From: Sphingobacterium thalpophilum
Lineage (GTDB): Bacteria > Bacteroidota > Bacteroidia > Sphingobacteriales > Sphingobacteriaceae
DNA: 64,000 bases
Reading direction: 5' to 3'
Assembly (NCBI RefSeq): GCF_038396785.1
Contig: NZ_CP151087.1
Location: forward strand, 2,604,001 to 2,668,000
Made by a program: the position numbers and the translations under genes. Numbering within the stretch: position 1 is the first letter of the stretch; every line of letters begins with the position of its first letter. The notes beneath the pieces are model-generated. The model saw only the letters and a list, made by a program, of their open reading frames with translations, was not told the DNA's origin and did not search any database. Below, one piece after another: positions 9,375-18,880 of the stretch.

Positions 9375-10730
9375 ATGTTCAAAAAAATATTAATTGCAAA
9401 TAGAGGCGAGATTGCCCTGCGCATTATCCGTACCTGTCGTGAAATGGGTATTAAAAGTGTTGCAGTATATTCCACTGCTGATCGAGATAGTTTACACGTA
9501 AGATTTGCGGATGAAGCAGTTTGTATTGGTCCTCCACCGAGTAGAGACTCTTACTTAAACATTCCAAATATTATTTCTGCAGCTGAATTGACAAATGCAG
9601 ATGCGATTCATCCAGGATACGGCTTCTTATCGGAAAACGCACGCTTTTCAGCAATCTGTGCAGAATATGGTATCAAATTTATTGGTGCAACTGCAGAGCA
9701 GATCGAAAAAATGGGTGATAAATCCCGTGCTAAGGATACCATGAAAAAAGCTGGTGTTCCTACAGTTCCAGGATCGGATGGTTTGATCTCAAACGTAAAA
9801 GAAGGTATTACCTTAGCCAATGAAATCGGCTACCCAGTTATCATCAAGGCTACAGCCGGTGGTGGTGGCCGTGGTATGCGCATCATTTGGAAAGACGAAG
9901 AGTTTGAACCAGCTTGGGATTCTGCACGTGTTGAATCTGCTGCGGCTTTCGGTAACGATGGCATCTACCTTGAAAAATATGTAGAAGAACCGCGTCACAT
10001 CGAATTCCAAATTGTGGGCGATCAGTTCGGTACAGTATGTCACTTATCGGAACGTGACTGTTCTATTCAACGAAGACACCAAAAATTGATTGAAGAATCT
10101 CCATCACCTTTTATGACTCCCGAATTGAGAGCTGAAATGGGAGAGGCTGCTGTCAAAGGTGCTAAAGCTGTAAACTATGAAGGTGCTGGTACAATCGAAT
10201 TCTTGGTTGACAAACACCGCAACTTCTACTTTATGGAAATGAACACTCGTATCCAAGTAGAACACCCTGTAACGGAAGAGGTAATCAACTTTGATCTGAT
10301 CAAAGAACAAATTAAGGTGGCCGCAGGAATTCCGATCTCCGGAAAAAACTACGAACCAGGAATGCATGCGATCGAATGTCGTATCAATGCGGAGGATCCT
10401 TTCAACAATTTCCGTCCTTCACCAGGTAAAATCACCAACTTCCACTCACCAGGTGGACATGGTGTACGTGTAGATACACACGTTTATTCTGGTTACTCAA
10501 TTCCGCCAAACTATGATTCTATGATTGCTAAATTGATCACCGTTGCGCAAACACGTGAAGAAGCAATTTGTACTATGGAACGTGCATTGAGTGAATTCGT
10601 CATTGAAGGGATCAAAACAACCATTCCTTTGCATTTGAGATTGATGCGCGACCCTAACTTTAGAGCCGGCAATTTCACGACAAAGTTTATGGAAACTTTC
10701 GACCTAACGGAATATCCTGCAGAAGATTAA
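9375..10730 (+). CDS. accC: Acetyl-CoA carboxylase, biotin carboxylase subunit
   Basis: AccC uses ATP and bicarbonate to carboxylate the biotin on AccB. The 451-residue protein has the standard N-terminal domain ([20 protein letters not shown]), an ATP-grasp domain with the glycine loop [12 protein letters not shown] near residue 160, catalytic segments [16 protein letters not shown] and [14 protein letters not shown], and the C-terminal barrel-sandwich domain. Gene order fabH-accB-accC is sensible for one pathway. The carboxyltransferase genes accA/accD are not in the window. Confidence 0.97.
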   Translation: MFKKILIANRGEIALRIIRTCREMGIKSVAVYSTADRDSLHVRFADEAVCIGPPPSRDSYLNIPNIISAAELTNADAIHPGYGFLSENARFSAICAEYGIKFIGATAEQIEKMGDKSRAKDTMKKAGVPTVPGSDGLISNVKEGITLANEIGYPVIIKATAGGGGRGMRIIWKDEEFEPAWDSARVESAAAFGNDGIYLEKYVEEPRHIEFQIVGDQFGTVCHLSERDCSIQRRHQKLIEESPSPFMTPELRAEMGEAAVKGAKAVNYEGAGTIEFLVDKHRNFYFMEMNTRIQVEHPVTEEVINFDLIKEQIKVAAGIPISGKNYEPGMHAIECRINAEDPFNNFRPSPGKITNFHSPGGHGVRVDTHVYSGYSIPPNYDSMIAKLITVAQTREEAICTMERALSEFVIEGIKTTIPLHLRLMRDPNFRAGNFTTKFMETFDLTEYPAED

Positions 10731-10752
10731 ATAAAATTATCTTTACATACAT

Positions 10753-10790
10753 AAAAAATACCATTCTTTACAATAAGAATGGTATTTTTG
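10753..10790 (+). terminator. Terminator after accC
   Basis: A 15-bp stem (10753-10767 with 10775-10789), A-rich on the left and T-rich on the right, lies between the accC stop and the tatC start. Confidence 0.75.
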
Positions 10791-10806
10791 TTTCCAAACA
10801 ATTTTT

Positions 10807-11667
10807 ATGAGTACACCTAATTCGAAAGATCTAATACAAGCTATTAAAGATAAAGGGAAGAATATAGAAGCGGAAATGTCTTTTTTTGACCACCTTGAGG
10901 TTTTAAGATGGCATTTGGTCCGTTCAGCAATTGCGATCTGTATCTTTGCAGGTATTGCCTTTACATTCTACGATTTCGTATTCAACGATATCATCATGGG
11001 GCCAAAGAATTTAAATTTTTGGACCTATCGCATGATGTGTAAGGCAGCAGATGCTTTCAATTTAGCAGACTTCTGTGTCAAGAAAATTCCTTTTAATATC
11101 ATCAATACCGAACTAGCAGGTCAATTTATGCTTCAGATAAACTCCTGTTTATTGATGGCTTTGATGATGGGATTCCCCTACCTCCTTTTTGAAATTTGGT
11201 TATTTGTAAAACCAGCACTGACCGATGTGGAAAGACGGTCTGCACGCGGGTTTGTTTTTTACTCTTCTTTATTGTTTATTTTAGGAGCACTCTTCGGATA
11301 CTACATTGTTGTACCCTTATCCATCAACTTTCTAGCCAACGTATCCCTAAGTGATGAGATCGTCAACCAGATTACCATTGATAACTACCTTTCTACGATA
11401 GCAACGTTAACATTGGGCTGTGGAATTGTTTTCCTACTCCCGATACTGGTATTTATTCTCTCGAAAATAGGCATTATGACCCCTGAATTTATGCGGGCCA
11501 GCCGTCGTTATGCAACTGTAATTATTTTAGTGATAGCAGCTATCATTACACCTTCCGCAGATATCATCACCATGCTGACCGTTGCAGCACCAATGTTCTT
11601 ATTATATGAGATAAGTATCATGGTTTCGGCCGATGTCAAAAGAAAAAAATTAGCACAAGAAAAATAA
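10807..11667 (+). CDS. tatC: Sec-independent protein translocase TatC
   Basis: TatC is the signal-peptide receptor of the twin-arginine translocase for folded proteins in the inner membrane. The 286-residue product has six hydrophobic segments and family motifs: MSFFDHLEVLRWHLVRS near the N-terminus, then FPYLLFEIWLFVKPALTDVERR and ITPSADIITM. The insert around residues 55-90 (MMCKAADAFNLADFC) is common in Bacteroidota TatC. No tatA/tatB gene lies nearby. A twin-arginine substrate candidate is encoded at 22701-23684. rpiB follows after 12 bp, so the two are probably co-transcribed. Confidence 0.95.
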   Translation: MSTPNSKDLIQAIKDKGKNIEAEMSFFDHLEVLRWHLVRSAIAICIFAGIAFTFYDFVFNDIIMGPKNLNFWTYRMMCKAADAFNLADFCVKKIPFNIINTELAGQFMLQINSCLLMALMMGFPYLLFEIWLFVKPALTDVERRSARGFVFYSSLLFILGALFGYYIVVPLSINFLANVSLSDEIVNQITIDNYLSTIATLTLGCGIVFLLPILVFILSKIGIMTPEFMRASRRYATVIILVIAAIITPSADIITMLTVAAPMFLLYEISIMVSADVKRKKLAQEK

Positions 11668-11679
11668 AATAACAATAAA

Positions 11680-12126
11680 ATGAGCAGCGTAAAGAAAATT
11701 GCGATTGGAAGTGACCATGCCGGCTTTGAATACAAAACAGCTTTGGTAAGTTTTCTAAATGAACTGGGTTATGAGGTAACAGACTTTGGAACAAACTCTC
11801 CAGATTCAGTTGATTATCCAGATTTCGCACACCCAGTTGCATCAGCAGTAGAAAATAAAGAAGCTGATGCTGGAGTCTTAATTTGTGGAAGTGCAAATGG
11901 TGTTGCTATCACAGCTAATAAACACCAAAATATTCGTGCTGCTATCTGTTGGTTGGAGGAAATTTCGGCTTTAGCCCGTCAGCATAATGATGCGAACGTC
12001 GTATGTATACCTGCACGTTTTATCGACCTTGACCTCGCTAAAAAGATCGTCAACACATTTATAAACACGGAATTCGAAGGTGGGCGTCACGCTAACCGCG
12101 TAAACAAAATAGCTTGTAGCTGTTAG
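11680..12126 (+). CDS. rpiB: Ribose-5-phosphate isomerase B
   Basis: RpiB interconverts ribose-5-phosphate and ribulose-5-phosphate in the pentose phosphate pathway. The short 148-residue protein shows the family hallmarks KIAIGSDHAGFEYK at the N-terminus, DFGTNSPDSVDYPDFA, and ICGSANGVAITANK with the catalytic cysteine; the C-terminal EGGRHANRVNKI is also typical. It follows tatC after 12 bp and is ended by a strong terminator. Confidence 0.95.
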   Translation: MSSVKKIAIGSDHAGFEYKTALVSFLNELGYEVTDFGTNSPDSVDYPDFAHPVASAVENKEADAGVLICGSANGVAITANKHQNIRAAICWLEEISALARQHNDANVVCIPARFIDLDLAKKIVNTFINTEFEGGRHANRVNKIACSC

Positions 12127-12146
12127 GTAAATTAACATATTTTAAG

Positions 12147-12190
12147 AAGCGGATGAAAAGCAAATTACACTTTTCATCCGCTTTTTTTTA
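12147..12190 (+). terminator. Terminator after rpiB
   Basis: A 14-bp stem (12147-12160 with 12170-12183) is followed by T8. Confidence 0.85.
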
Positions 12191-12305
12191 TATATTGTGC
12201 AGATAACGACACCTGTTATATCAATTAAGGAGATGATACGCAGCTGATCTGGTTAATTAAATTACAAAATAAGGTACTGAAAGTCACACTAGTAAAAAAT
12301 AAACA

Positions 12306-13880
12306 ATGAAGAAAATATACAACCTGCTTTGGATAGCATGCGCTCTGATGAGCTGTGCAAATGCACAGGACATAAACAGTAAATATGCCGATGAAATCAC
12401 GGTAGAATCTACACAGAAGCATCTGCGCACTTTAGCTTCTGTCGATTTTGAAGGCCGAGGAACCGGCCAAAAAGGCGGACGTCTGGCAGCAGAATATATT
12501 GCCAATGAATTTAAAAAATATGGACTTAGTGCACCTGTCAACGGATCCTATTTCCAACCCCTGCAACTAATTCGCAACAGCTTTAAAGTAAAGCAATTTA
12601 GTATTAACGACAGGCCCTTCCAGCATGGTAAGGACATTTTCGTCATTGGCAACAACGAGAACAAATTCTTCGAAAGCAATGAAATCGTGTTTATTGGTTA
12701 TGGCATAGATGACCCCAAGTATTCGGATATCTCGGGCTTGGATCTCCACAATAAGATCGTTATGTTGATCAATGAGAATGAGCCAACAGATGAGAAAGGA
12801 AATTCATGGATTAGCAGCAAAAAGACTGCGTCGGACTGGGCAACAACCCGAAATAAAAAAGTCAAAGAGATCCTTAAACACAATCCCAAAATGGTATTAG
12901 CGATCAATAGTCAGCTGTCCCAACTTTTGGAGGATGCGGGAGACCGTGCTATTGAGGGTCGTTACAATTTGGCGGTGGACCAACCTGCGCCGGAAAAGTC
13001 GCCAATGATCCCTGTAGTCAACATTACAGACCATGCCGCAAATTATATACTAAACCTGGCGAGAACTAACCTTGCTACTGTTGTTGCAAAGATTAATCGT
13101 ACGGGAAAACCTAATTCCTTTGTTATTTCAACAAATTTTAAAGCTGAGTTTGGCACCAATGCGGCTGCTTTAGCTGATCCAAACATTCTTGGCTATCTGG
13201 GAGGAACAGATAAAAAAGACGAAATCGTTGTGATCGGAGGCCACTACGACCATGATGGAATGGATTCCAAAGGCAATATCTTCTTTGGGGCCGATGACAA
13301 TGCCTCGGGCACAACAGCCGTCCTTGAATTGGCACGCGCTTTTTCGAAAGCTAAATCAACAGGAAATGGCCCACGTCGCAGTATTTTGTTCATCACCTAT
13401 GCTGCAGAAGAAAAAGGTTTACTAGGTTCCAAGTTCTATACAGAAAACCCCATATTTCCATTGAAAAACACCGTTGCTTGCATCAATATCGATATGATCG
13501 GCCGTGTCGACGACAAGCATCTCAAAGGCAATCATGATTATATCCACGCTATCGGTTCAGATAAATTGAGCTCCGAGTTATATGAGATCAATAAAAATGA
13601 GAATGAAAAACATACGAAACTGGAGATTGACTATATGTATGACAATCCAAAGGATCCTATGCGTTTGTACTATAGATCCGATCATTATAACTTTGCCAAG
13701 AAAGGTATTCCTTCTGTCTTTTATTTTTCGGGCCTGCATCCGGACTACCACACGCCTGCAGATACCTATGACAAGATCGACTTTCCATTAATGGTAAAAC
13801 GCGAAAAGCTCGCATTTTACACGGCATGGCAAATAGCCAATAGGGAAAATCGCCTGGTCATCGACAGTAATAAAGAGTAA
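12306..13880 (+). CDS. Secreted M28-family aminopeptidase
   Basis: A 524-residue exported peptidase. The N-terminus (KKIYNLLWIACALMSCANAQ) is a signal peptide ending in an LMSCA lipobox-like segment, so it may be a lipoprotein or a cleaved secreted protein. Zinc-peptidase M28 ligands are all visible: GGHYDHDG (His), GADDNASG (Asp), AAEEKG (Glu pair), NIDMIGR (Asp) and HPDYHTPAD (His). The stretch between residues about 100 and 270 is probably a protease-associated (PA)-type insert. A shorter M28 paralogue is at 37323-38267. It likely feeds on peptides outside the inner membrane. Confidence 0.92.
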   Translation: MKKIYNLLWIACALMSCANAQDINSKYADEITVESTQKHLRTLASVDFEGRGTGQKGGRLAAEYIANEFKKYGLSAPVNGSYFQPLQLIRNSFKVKQFSINDRPFQHGKDIFVIGNNENKFFESNEIVFIGYGIDDPKYSDISGLDLHNKIVMLINENEPTDEKGNSWISSKKTASDWATTRNKKVKEILKHNPKMVLAINSQLSQLLEDAGDRAIEGRYNLAVDQPAPEKSPMIPVVNITDHAANYILNLARTNLATVVAKINRTGKPNSFVISTNFKAEFGTNAAALADPNILGYLGGTDKKDEIVVIGGHYDHDGMDSKGNIFFGADDNASGTTAVLELARAFSKAKSTGNGPRRSILFITYAAEEKGLLGSKFYTENPIFPLKNTVACINIDMIGRVDDKHLKGNHDYIHAIGSDKLSSELYEINKNENEKHTKLEIDYMYDNPKDPMRLYYRSDHYNFAKKGIPSVFYFSGLHPDYHTPADTYDKIDFPLMVKREKLAFYTAWQIANRENRLVIDSNKE

Positions 13881-13922
13881 GGTCAAATTATCGGCTTTAT
13901 CAAGGATTATTTTGTACAATAC

Positions 13923-13957
13923 AAAAAGCAAGTAAATGATTGTTTACTTGCTTTTTT
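13923..13957 (+). terminator. Terminator after the M28 peptidase gene
   Basis: A 14-bp stem (13923-13936 with 13943-13956) ends in a T-run. Confidence 0.8.
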
Positions 13958-14033
13958 ATGTACTAAAATGACCTTTAGCATAAACCTTTTATTCACAATT
14001 ATTGTTATCTTTAATACAAAACAAGTATAATTT

Positions 14034-14966
14034 ATGGCTTTTGTAGATTACTATAAAGTGCTTGGCATTGATAAAACAGCTTCAGCTGATGACATCAAAA
14101 AAGCATATCGAAAACTAGCCCGTAAATACCACCCTGATGTCAACCCCAATGACAATGAGGCCAAACAACGATTTCAGGAGATTAATGAGGCAAATGAAGT
14201 ATTATCCGATCCCGAAAAGCGCAAAAAATATGACCAATACGGTGAACATTGGCAACATGGAGAGGAGTATGAAAAAGCGCAACAACAATACCGTCAGTCA
14301 CAATCTAACGGAGGAAATCCATTCGGCGCTGGAGGAAATCCATTTGGTGGTGGCGGTTCCCATGAGTACACTGGAAACTTTGATGATGGGCAATTCTCTG
14401 ATTTCTTCGAACAGATGTTTGGTAGCAGACGCGGAGGAGGCCGCCAAAGTACATTCCGCGGCCAGGACCTTAATGCGGAGCTCAGCTTAACCTTACAAGA
14501 AGCTTACACGACACATCAACAGACCTTCAATATCAATGGAAAAAGTATCCGCATCACGATTCATGCTGGCGTGGAGGATGGTCAAAAGATCAAACTGAAA
14601 GGTTATGGCGGAGAGGGCATCAACGGTGGCCCAAAAGGAGATCTCTATATCACTATCAACATCACGCCTGATGCCCGTTTTAAACGTCAGGGGAATGACT
14701 TATACACAACACTTGATATAGACCTCTATACAGCTATTTTAGGCGGTGAAGCAACTTTAGATACATTCGGCGGCAAAGTTAAACTGAAGATTAAAGCCGA
14801 AAGTCAAAATGGTGCAAAAATGCGACTTAAAGGAAAAGGATTCCCCTTGTATCGCAAAGAAGGTGAATTTGGCGATCTGTATGTCACATTGAATATTCAA
14901 ATGCCCAATAATCTGTCTGCCGAAGAAAAGGCCTTGTTCCAACAATTGAAGGATTTAAAACACTAA
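14034..14966 (+). CDS. cbpA: DnaJ-family co-chaperone, CbpA-like
   Basis: The N-terminal J domain (residues 1-70) has the HPD motif (33-35) that stimulates DnaK. It is followed by a Gly/Phe-rich linker (about 95-145) and the two beta-sandwich substrate-binding domains with [15 protein letters not shown] and RLKGKGFPL. The cysteine zinc finger of DnaJ is absent, so this is a class B (CbpA/DjlA-like) J protein. The downstream CbpM-like gene, 4 bp away, supports the CbpA assignment, because CbpM inhibits and stabilises CbpA in Escherichia coli. Confidence 0.93.
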   Translation: MAFVDYYKVLGIDKTASADDIKKAYRKLARKYHPDVNPNDNEAKQRFQEINEANEVLSDPEKRKKYDQYGEHWQHGEEYEKAQQQYRQSQSNGGNPFGAGGNPFGGGGSHEYTGNFDDGQFSDFFEQMFGSRRGGGRQSTFRGQDLNAELSLTLQEAYTTHQQTFNINGKSIRITIHAGVEDGQKIKLKGYGGEGINGGPKGDLYITINITPDARFKRQGNDLYTTLDIDLYTAILGGEATLDTFGGKVKLKIKAESQNGAKMRLKGKGFPLYRKEGEFGDLYVTLNIQMPNNLSAEEKALFQQLKDLKH

Positions 14967-14970
14967 TCTT

Positions 14971-15261
14971 ATGGAAACGACACTCATTAAAGTCATCGAC
15001 TTCTGCCAGTCCAGAAAGGTTGAAACAACATTCCTGCAAACCATGGAGGAATACGGACTCATACATATTGTCATTCAACAAGAAGAACAATATATTGATG
15101 AAGAAGAGCTCCAAAAATTGGAACGCTTTTCAAATCTCTACTATGATCTTGAAGTAAATCCTGCCGGAATTCAGGTTGCCAGTCACCTATTGGAGAAAGT
15201 TGAACAGCTCCAAAATGAAATTTCACATTTAAAGAATAAATTGAAAGCCCTGGATTATTGA
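14971..15261 (+). CDS. cbpM: CbpM-like chaperone modulator
   Basis: A 96-residue acidic protein with a MerR-like N-terminal segment (YGLIHIVIQQEEQYIDEEEL) and a C-terminal coiled coil (LLEKVEQLQNEISHLKNKLK), the architecture of CbpM, which binds the J domain of CbpA. Sequence similarity alone would be weak; the position 4 bp after cbpA makes the call firm. Its last codons form part of the terminator stem shared with the convergent lipoprotein gene. Confidence 0.85.
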   Translation: METTLIKVIDFCQSRKVETTFLQTMEEYGLIHIVIQQEEQYIDEEELQKLERFSNLYYDLEVNPAGIQVASHLLEKVEQLQNEISHLKNKLKALDY

Positions 15262-15280
15262 TCCAAGGCTTTCAATTTAT
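15240..15280. terminator. Bidirectional terminator between cbpM and the convergent lipoprotein gene
   Basis: Near-perfect stem (15240-15255 with 15261-15277) whose left arm lies in the final cbpM codons; T-rich on both strands. Confidence 0.6.
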
Positions 15281-15284
15281 TTCG

Positions 15285-16175
15285 TTAGAATTTGACATCC
15301 CGCTCTGTATTCACCTTGGTCTGCCAAACAATCTTGTCCTGCAATGTGGTATATAGAATTTCATAATCCCCTTTACAAGTCACAAAGGAACCATAAAAAT
15401 CACCAGGCTTCATCACGCGGTAAACAACCAGTTTTCGTTCTCCGTCAACTTCACCATAAGCTTTCATTAACATGTAACCTGTTTTATTCACCTTTTCTTC
15501 CGGAATTTTATAATCTAAATGCGAACGGCTACTACCATCATCAGGACATAAAATCTCTGTGCGGCTCGGGGTAAATTTATAACGATCGCGATACATAGCA
15601 ACATTAGACATCACTACATCCTTCGCCCACGCGATATCGGTAAAATCCTCCGGGAAAAGAAAGATCAGCGACACCATTTTCTCTTGCCAAAGGCGCCCAT
15701 TAAACGGAATTACAAAATGAAGCAGCTTTTGCCCCTTAAAAGTTGTAGTTGTATAAAAATATCGTCCCTCCTTATTTTGCTCCCGTTGAAAAGAACTTAA
15801 ATCAAGTAGGTGATTTTTTTTCCCTTTTACATTTGGCGAGTTGTTGACTACAGCAAGCATGTCATACTGATATTTTCCTTCCAGATGTCCAGAAAACAAA
15901 ACCTGATACGCGGTATCTGAATAGCGTAAATGGCGTAATACACGACGAAATCGATTGTCAACCTGCTTTGCATTAATCGGATTAGTCTTACCTTGCCAAT
16001 TTTTATCCTCCATAATATCATCCCCGAGGAATACCGTAAGCTCTTTGTTAATATTAACAAAATACTCATCACCTTGTACAGCAAAACCGTTGGGAACCAC
16101 TTTATAGGACTTACAGGAAGAAAGCATGGCCAAAACCACAATAAAATAGAAAATTTGAATGAATCTGCTCTGCAT
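15285..16175 (-). CDS. Lipoprotein of unknown function downstream of blaR1
   Basis: The 296-residue product begins with a signal sequence and lipobox (LAMLSSCKSYK, Cys near 21). I recognise no domain; the body is mixed alpha/beta with many aromatic residues. It starts 16 bp after the BlaR1-like gene and is probably co-transcribed with blaI-blaR1, so it may be an envelope component controlled by that sensor, or simply a target of it. Confidence 0.7.
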   Translation of the reverse strand: MQSRFIQIFYFIVVLAMLSSCKSYKVVPNGFAVQGDEYFVNINKELTVFLGDDIMEDKNWQGKTNPINAKQVDNRFRRVLRHLRYSDTAYQVLFSGHLEGKYQYDMLAVVNNSPNVKGKKNHLLDLSSFQREQNKEGRYFYTTTTFKGQKLLHFVIPFNGRLWQEKMVSLIFLFPEDFTDIAWAKDVVMSNVAMYRDRYKFTPSRTEILCPDDGSSRSHLDYKIPEEKVNKTGYMLMKAYGEVDGERKLVVYRVMKPGDFYGSFVTCKGDYEILYTTLQDKIVWQTKVNTERDVKF

Positions 16176-16191
16176 ATTTATGATCTAATCT

Positions 16192-17925
16192 TTACTTCTT
16201 TAAATTTAAACGAATCGGCAATGTGTAAGCCACGCGTACCGGTTTACCGTTAACTAATCCCGGTTTCCATTTTTTCGCACCTTTTAGGAGCTCCAATGCC
16301 GCCTCTTTGGTTCCATAACCAAGATCTTTTTTTACATCAACATGGGATAAACTGCCATCCTTTTCGACAATAAAAGCCACTTCAACAATGCCATTAACCT
16401 CCCGTTTAATTGCTGCTTCCGGAAAAACAAAATTATCGCCTACCCAGATCATAAAAGATCGCATTCCCCCAATAGGTGTTGGTTGCACCTCAACTTTATC
16501 AAAAGTTACTAAATCGGACTGAAAATCCAATGAAAGATTCCAGCGGTCGCTCTCATCTTCCGTCCTTATCGATTTTACTTCCTTGAGTTGTTTTTCCGTC
16601 TCTTCACCAGATTCAGCGCCCGGGAATGAATGAGATGACATCCGGACCTTTCTGCCCAATGTGTCAGTTTCCTCCCAATAGTACGTCGTTTTTCCGCCAA
16701 CGGTAACGGGTAAGGAAAGCAGCGATCGAACGACTTTCCCATTGACGATTGCAGGTTTCCATTTCCCACTTGCTTTTACAGCATTTTCCACAGCGGATGC
16801 CAAGCCATAGCCCAAATCATTCTTAGCCTTTATATGGCTCAACTCACCATTTTTCTCCACGATGGCTGAGATGACAATTACCCCGATCATATTATTTTTG
16901 ATTGCTTCATCACTCACGTGGATTCTACTGCTCAATCCCATGACATACTTTTTCATTCCTCCAACTGGAATAGCCATGATCTCAGGATCTTTGTAGACCT
17001 TACTGTCTTCATTTACCTGTCCATTTTTCAGCTCCTCAGACTGGCTCGGCAATGTCTGCTCATCAGTCACAGTTAAGCCATTAACGCTTTCTTCTACATC
17101 CGCTACCATAGCCTTGGCCCTACTCGTATTAAAGACCAACGTAGACCCCGCTACCACCAATAACATGGGCAGCACAATCACATATAACAAGCGTTGTCTT
17201 TGTACAGATTTATCTTTAAATAACATCGTGATGCGCTGCTTTAAAAAAGAATGATTGGAAAACTCATGTGAAAAAGCCAATTGATCTGTACGTAATGCAT
17301 GAGCAACCAGCATTTCTGCATAAGCCACTTTATCGGTCGAGCAAATTTCATCTACAATATACTCGTGTTGAAACCTTATTTCCTTTTGAAAGAAATACAC
17401 AACAGGATTGAACCAATTGAAAATTTTAAGTAGCTCAATCAACAGTAAATCATAGGAATGTCCCTGCTCAGCATGAACCTGCTCATGCCATGCAATATTC
17501 TTCTTGTTTTTAATCGATTTTCCAATCACAACCCGATTAAAAAAAGAAAAACTCAGGTACTCAGGAGAAGAACGCAATACCCGAACAAGTTGCTTGATCC
17601 GTATCGCCAAGAAAAAAAAGGCGATTCCCGCTCCTATCCAATAGATCTTGGCAAGAATATCCAACAAAAAAAGAGGTTTTTTTTCGATCGGGCTCCCGAT
17701 TTCGACATCCATATATGTTCCTAAGTCGACCTGTGGAATATGATTGGAAATCATTTCCGTCTTGGGTAATTCAATAAAAATACCCACAGGAGCTAATAAG
17801 GAAAATACAACCATTCCAATCAGATAGATCCGGTTCCATTGAAAAAAAGTAAGTTTTCTAAAAATCAGTTTGTAAAGCACAAAACTGATAATCAATGAAA
17901 TATTGACAATCAATAAGTAAATCAT
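16192..17925 (-). CDS. BlaR1-like M56 membrane metallopeptidase with two TonB-type C-terminal domains
   Basis: The N-terminus (about residues 1-270) has four hydrophobic segments and the M56 zinc-protease motif HEQVH (NIAWHEQVHAEQGHSYD) with the downstream EIRFQHEYIVDE, as in BlaR1/MecR1. After a fifth membrane segment, two repeats of the TonB C-terminal fold follow: VGGMKKYVMGLSSRI and IGGMRSFMIWVGDNF, each ending in KWKPAIVNGK or KWKPGLVNGK. There is no penicillin-binding sensor domain, so beta-lactam sensing is not implied; family knowledge suggests it cleaves the BlaI-like repressor on an envelope signal. The frame extends to 18060, overlapping blaI, but the ATG at 17925 leaves a normal 31-bp gap and starts at the first membrane segment. 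Confidence 0.88.
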   Translation of the reverse strand: MIYLLIVNISLIISFVLYKLIFRKLTFFQWNRIYLIGMVVFSLLAPVGIFIELPKTEMISNHIPQVDLGTYMDVEIGSPIEKKPLFLLDILAKIYWIGAGIAFFFLAIRIKQLVRVLRSSPEYLSFSFFNRVVIGKSIKNKKNIAWHEQVHAEQGHSYDLLLIELLKIFNWFNPVVYFFQKEIRFQHEYIVDEICSTDKVAYAEMLVAHALRTDQLAFSHEFSNHSFLKQRITMLFKDKSVQRQRLLYVIVLPMLLVVAGSTLVFNTSRAKAMVADVEESVNGLTVTDEQTLPSQSEELKNGQVNEDSKVYKDPEIMAIPVGGMKKYVMGLSSRIHVSDEAIKNNMIGVIVISAIVEKNGELSHIKAKNDLGYGLASAVENAVKASGKWKPAIVNGKVVRSLLSLPVTVGGKTTYYWEETDTLGRKVRMSSHSFPGAESGEETEKQLKEVKSIRTEDESDRWNLSLDFQSDLVTFDKVEVQPTPIGGMRSFMIWVGDNFVFPEAAIKREVNGIVEVAFIVEKDGSLSHVDVKKDLGYGTKEAALELLKGAKKWKPGLVNGKPVRVAYTLPIRLNLKK

Positions 17926-17956
17926 AATCAAAAAGTTTATAAAAGGGTATTGGTTG

Positions 17957-18325
17957 TTATTTATTACGTTCGATGATCGATAAGATGTCATCAAGTTCTT
18001 TGATGTCCAGCCTATTCTCTTCCAAAAAATAAGAGAGCATACGCTTGGGCGAATTATCAAAATAATTCGTTAATAACTTTCCTGTGATACCTTTCTTATA
18101 TTCCTCTTTTGAAATCTTTGGTAAATATTGATGACTTTTACCAAAAGATTCATGCCTTACAAAGCCCTTTGTTTCGAGAATACGAACGATGGTCGAGACC
18201 GTGTTATAGGCCGGTTTCGGCTCCGGAAGTCGATCAATAATTTCTTTGACAAAGCCACGGCCCATCTCCCAGAGCTCTTGCATAATCTGCTCCTCAGCTT
18301 TCGTTAACTCTTTAAAATCCTTCAT
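17957..18325 (-). CDS. BlaI/MecI-family transcriptional repressor
   Basis: A 122-residue winged-helix protein: EEQIMQELWEMGRGFVKEI, PKPAYNTVSTIVRILETKGFV and the C-terminal dimerisation part LSYFLEENRLDIKELDDIL match the BlaI/MecI/CopY family. Such repressors bind dyads in their own promoter and are inactivated by cleavage by a BlaR1-type protease, encoded next. A clear purine-rich ribosome-binding sequence (GAGGAG) ends 3 bp before the ATG, unusual in this window. Two dyads upstream are the likely operators. Confidence 0.93.
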   Translation of the reverse strand: MKDFKELTKAEEQIMQELWEMGRGFVKEIIDRLPEPKPAYNTVSTIVRILETKGFVRHESFGKSHQYLPKISKEEYKKGITGKLLTNYFDNSPKRMLSYFLEENRLDIKELDDILSIIERNK

Positions 18326-18378
18326 AACTCCTCAGGAATAAAATAAATACCAAAATAATAAATCAATACACAAGTTAT

Positions 18379-18414
18379 AACTAAAATCATAGTTTTACAA
18401 CTAATAAATTAGTT
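18379..18414. promoter_or_regulatory. Candidate tandem operators for the BlaI-like repressor
   Basis: Two 16-bp dyads, AACTA-N6-TAGTT (18379-18394) and AACTAAT-AA-ATTAGTT (18399-18414), share ends AACTA/TAGTT and are 20 bp apart centre to centre, so they face the same side of the helix. They lie 54-90 bp upstream of the blaI start. Assignment to BlaI is inference; the core differs from the classical TACA/TGTA operator. Confidence 0.5.
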
Positions 18415-18475
18415 TAAAATACAAAATACTGATAATTAAACAATTAATTTACAACAATACGTGATATTGTCATCT

Positions 18476-18880
18476 TTATTCGTCGAAATTCTTTTTCCTT
18501 GAGGCTTTCAATTGAGACTGCTGTTTCTTTCGATCCAGTCTTTTCAGCACACTCGAATACGGAGTTTTGGTTTTTTTACGGGGTTTTGCTGGCACAAGTG
18601 CGCCTTCCACTATACGCTTAAAGCGATCGATTGCGATTTCTTTATTACGGATCTGCGACCGATCGATATCGCACTCCAATTGCAGTATTCCTTCTTTATT
18701 GATACGGTTTGCCAACGCGTTGAAAATCATTGCTTTTTCTTCAACAGAAGCAGCTGTGGATAGCGCAACATCCCACTGCAACAATACTTTCGATGACACC
18801 TTGTTTACATGTTGTCCACCTGCTCCACCCGATCTGGAAAACTTAAACGTAAGTTCTCCTATTACTCCTTCTAAATTCAT
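18476..18880 (-). CDS. arfB: Ribosome-rescue peptidyl-tRNA hydrolase ArfB (YaeJ)
   Basis: The 134-residue protein has the release-factor domain with the catalytic GGQ at residues 21-23 (GGAGGQHVNKVSS) but no codon-recognition domain, and ends in a long basic tail (RKKTKTPYSSVLKRLDRKKQ), which in ArfB inserts into the empty mRNA channel of stalled ribosomes. Length and layout match ArfB rather than RF1/RF2. Its start overlaps the end of the upstream DUF1003 gene by 4 bp, indicating translational coupling. Confidence 0.93.
   Translation of the reverse strand: MNLEGVIGELTFKFSRSGGAGGQHVNKVSSKVLLQWDVALSTAASVEEKAMIFNALANRINKEGILQLECDIDRSQIRNKEIAIDRFKRIVEGALVPAKPRKKTKTPYSSVLKRLDRKKQQSQLKASRKKNFDE

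Noticed and set aside
16192..18325. Beta-lactam resistance sensor
   Set aside because: The BlaR1-like protein lacks a penicillin-binding domain and no beta-lactamase gene is present; only the protease-repressor principle can be claimed.
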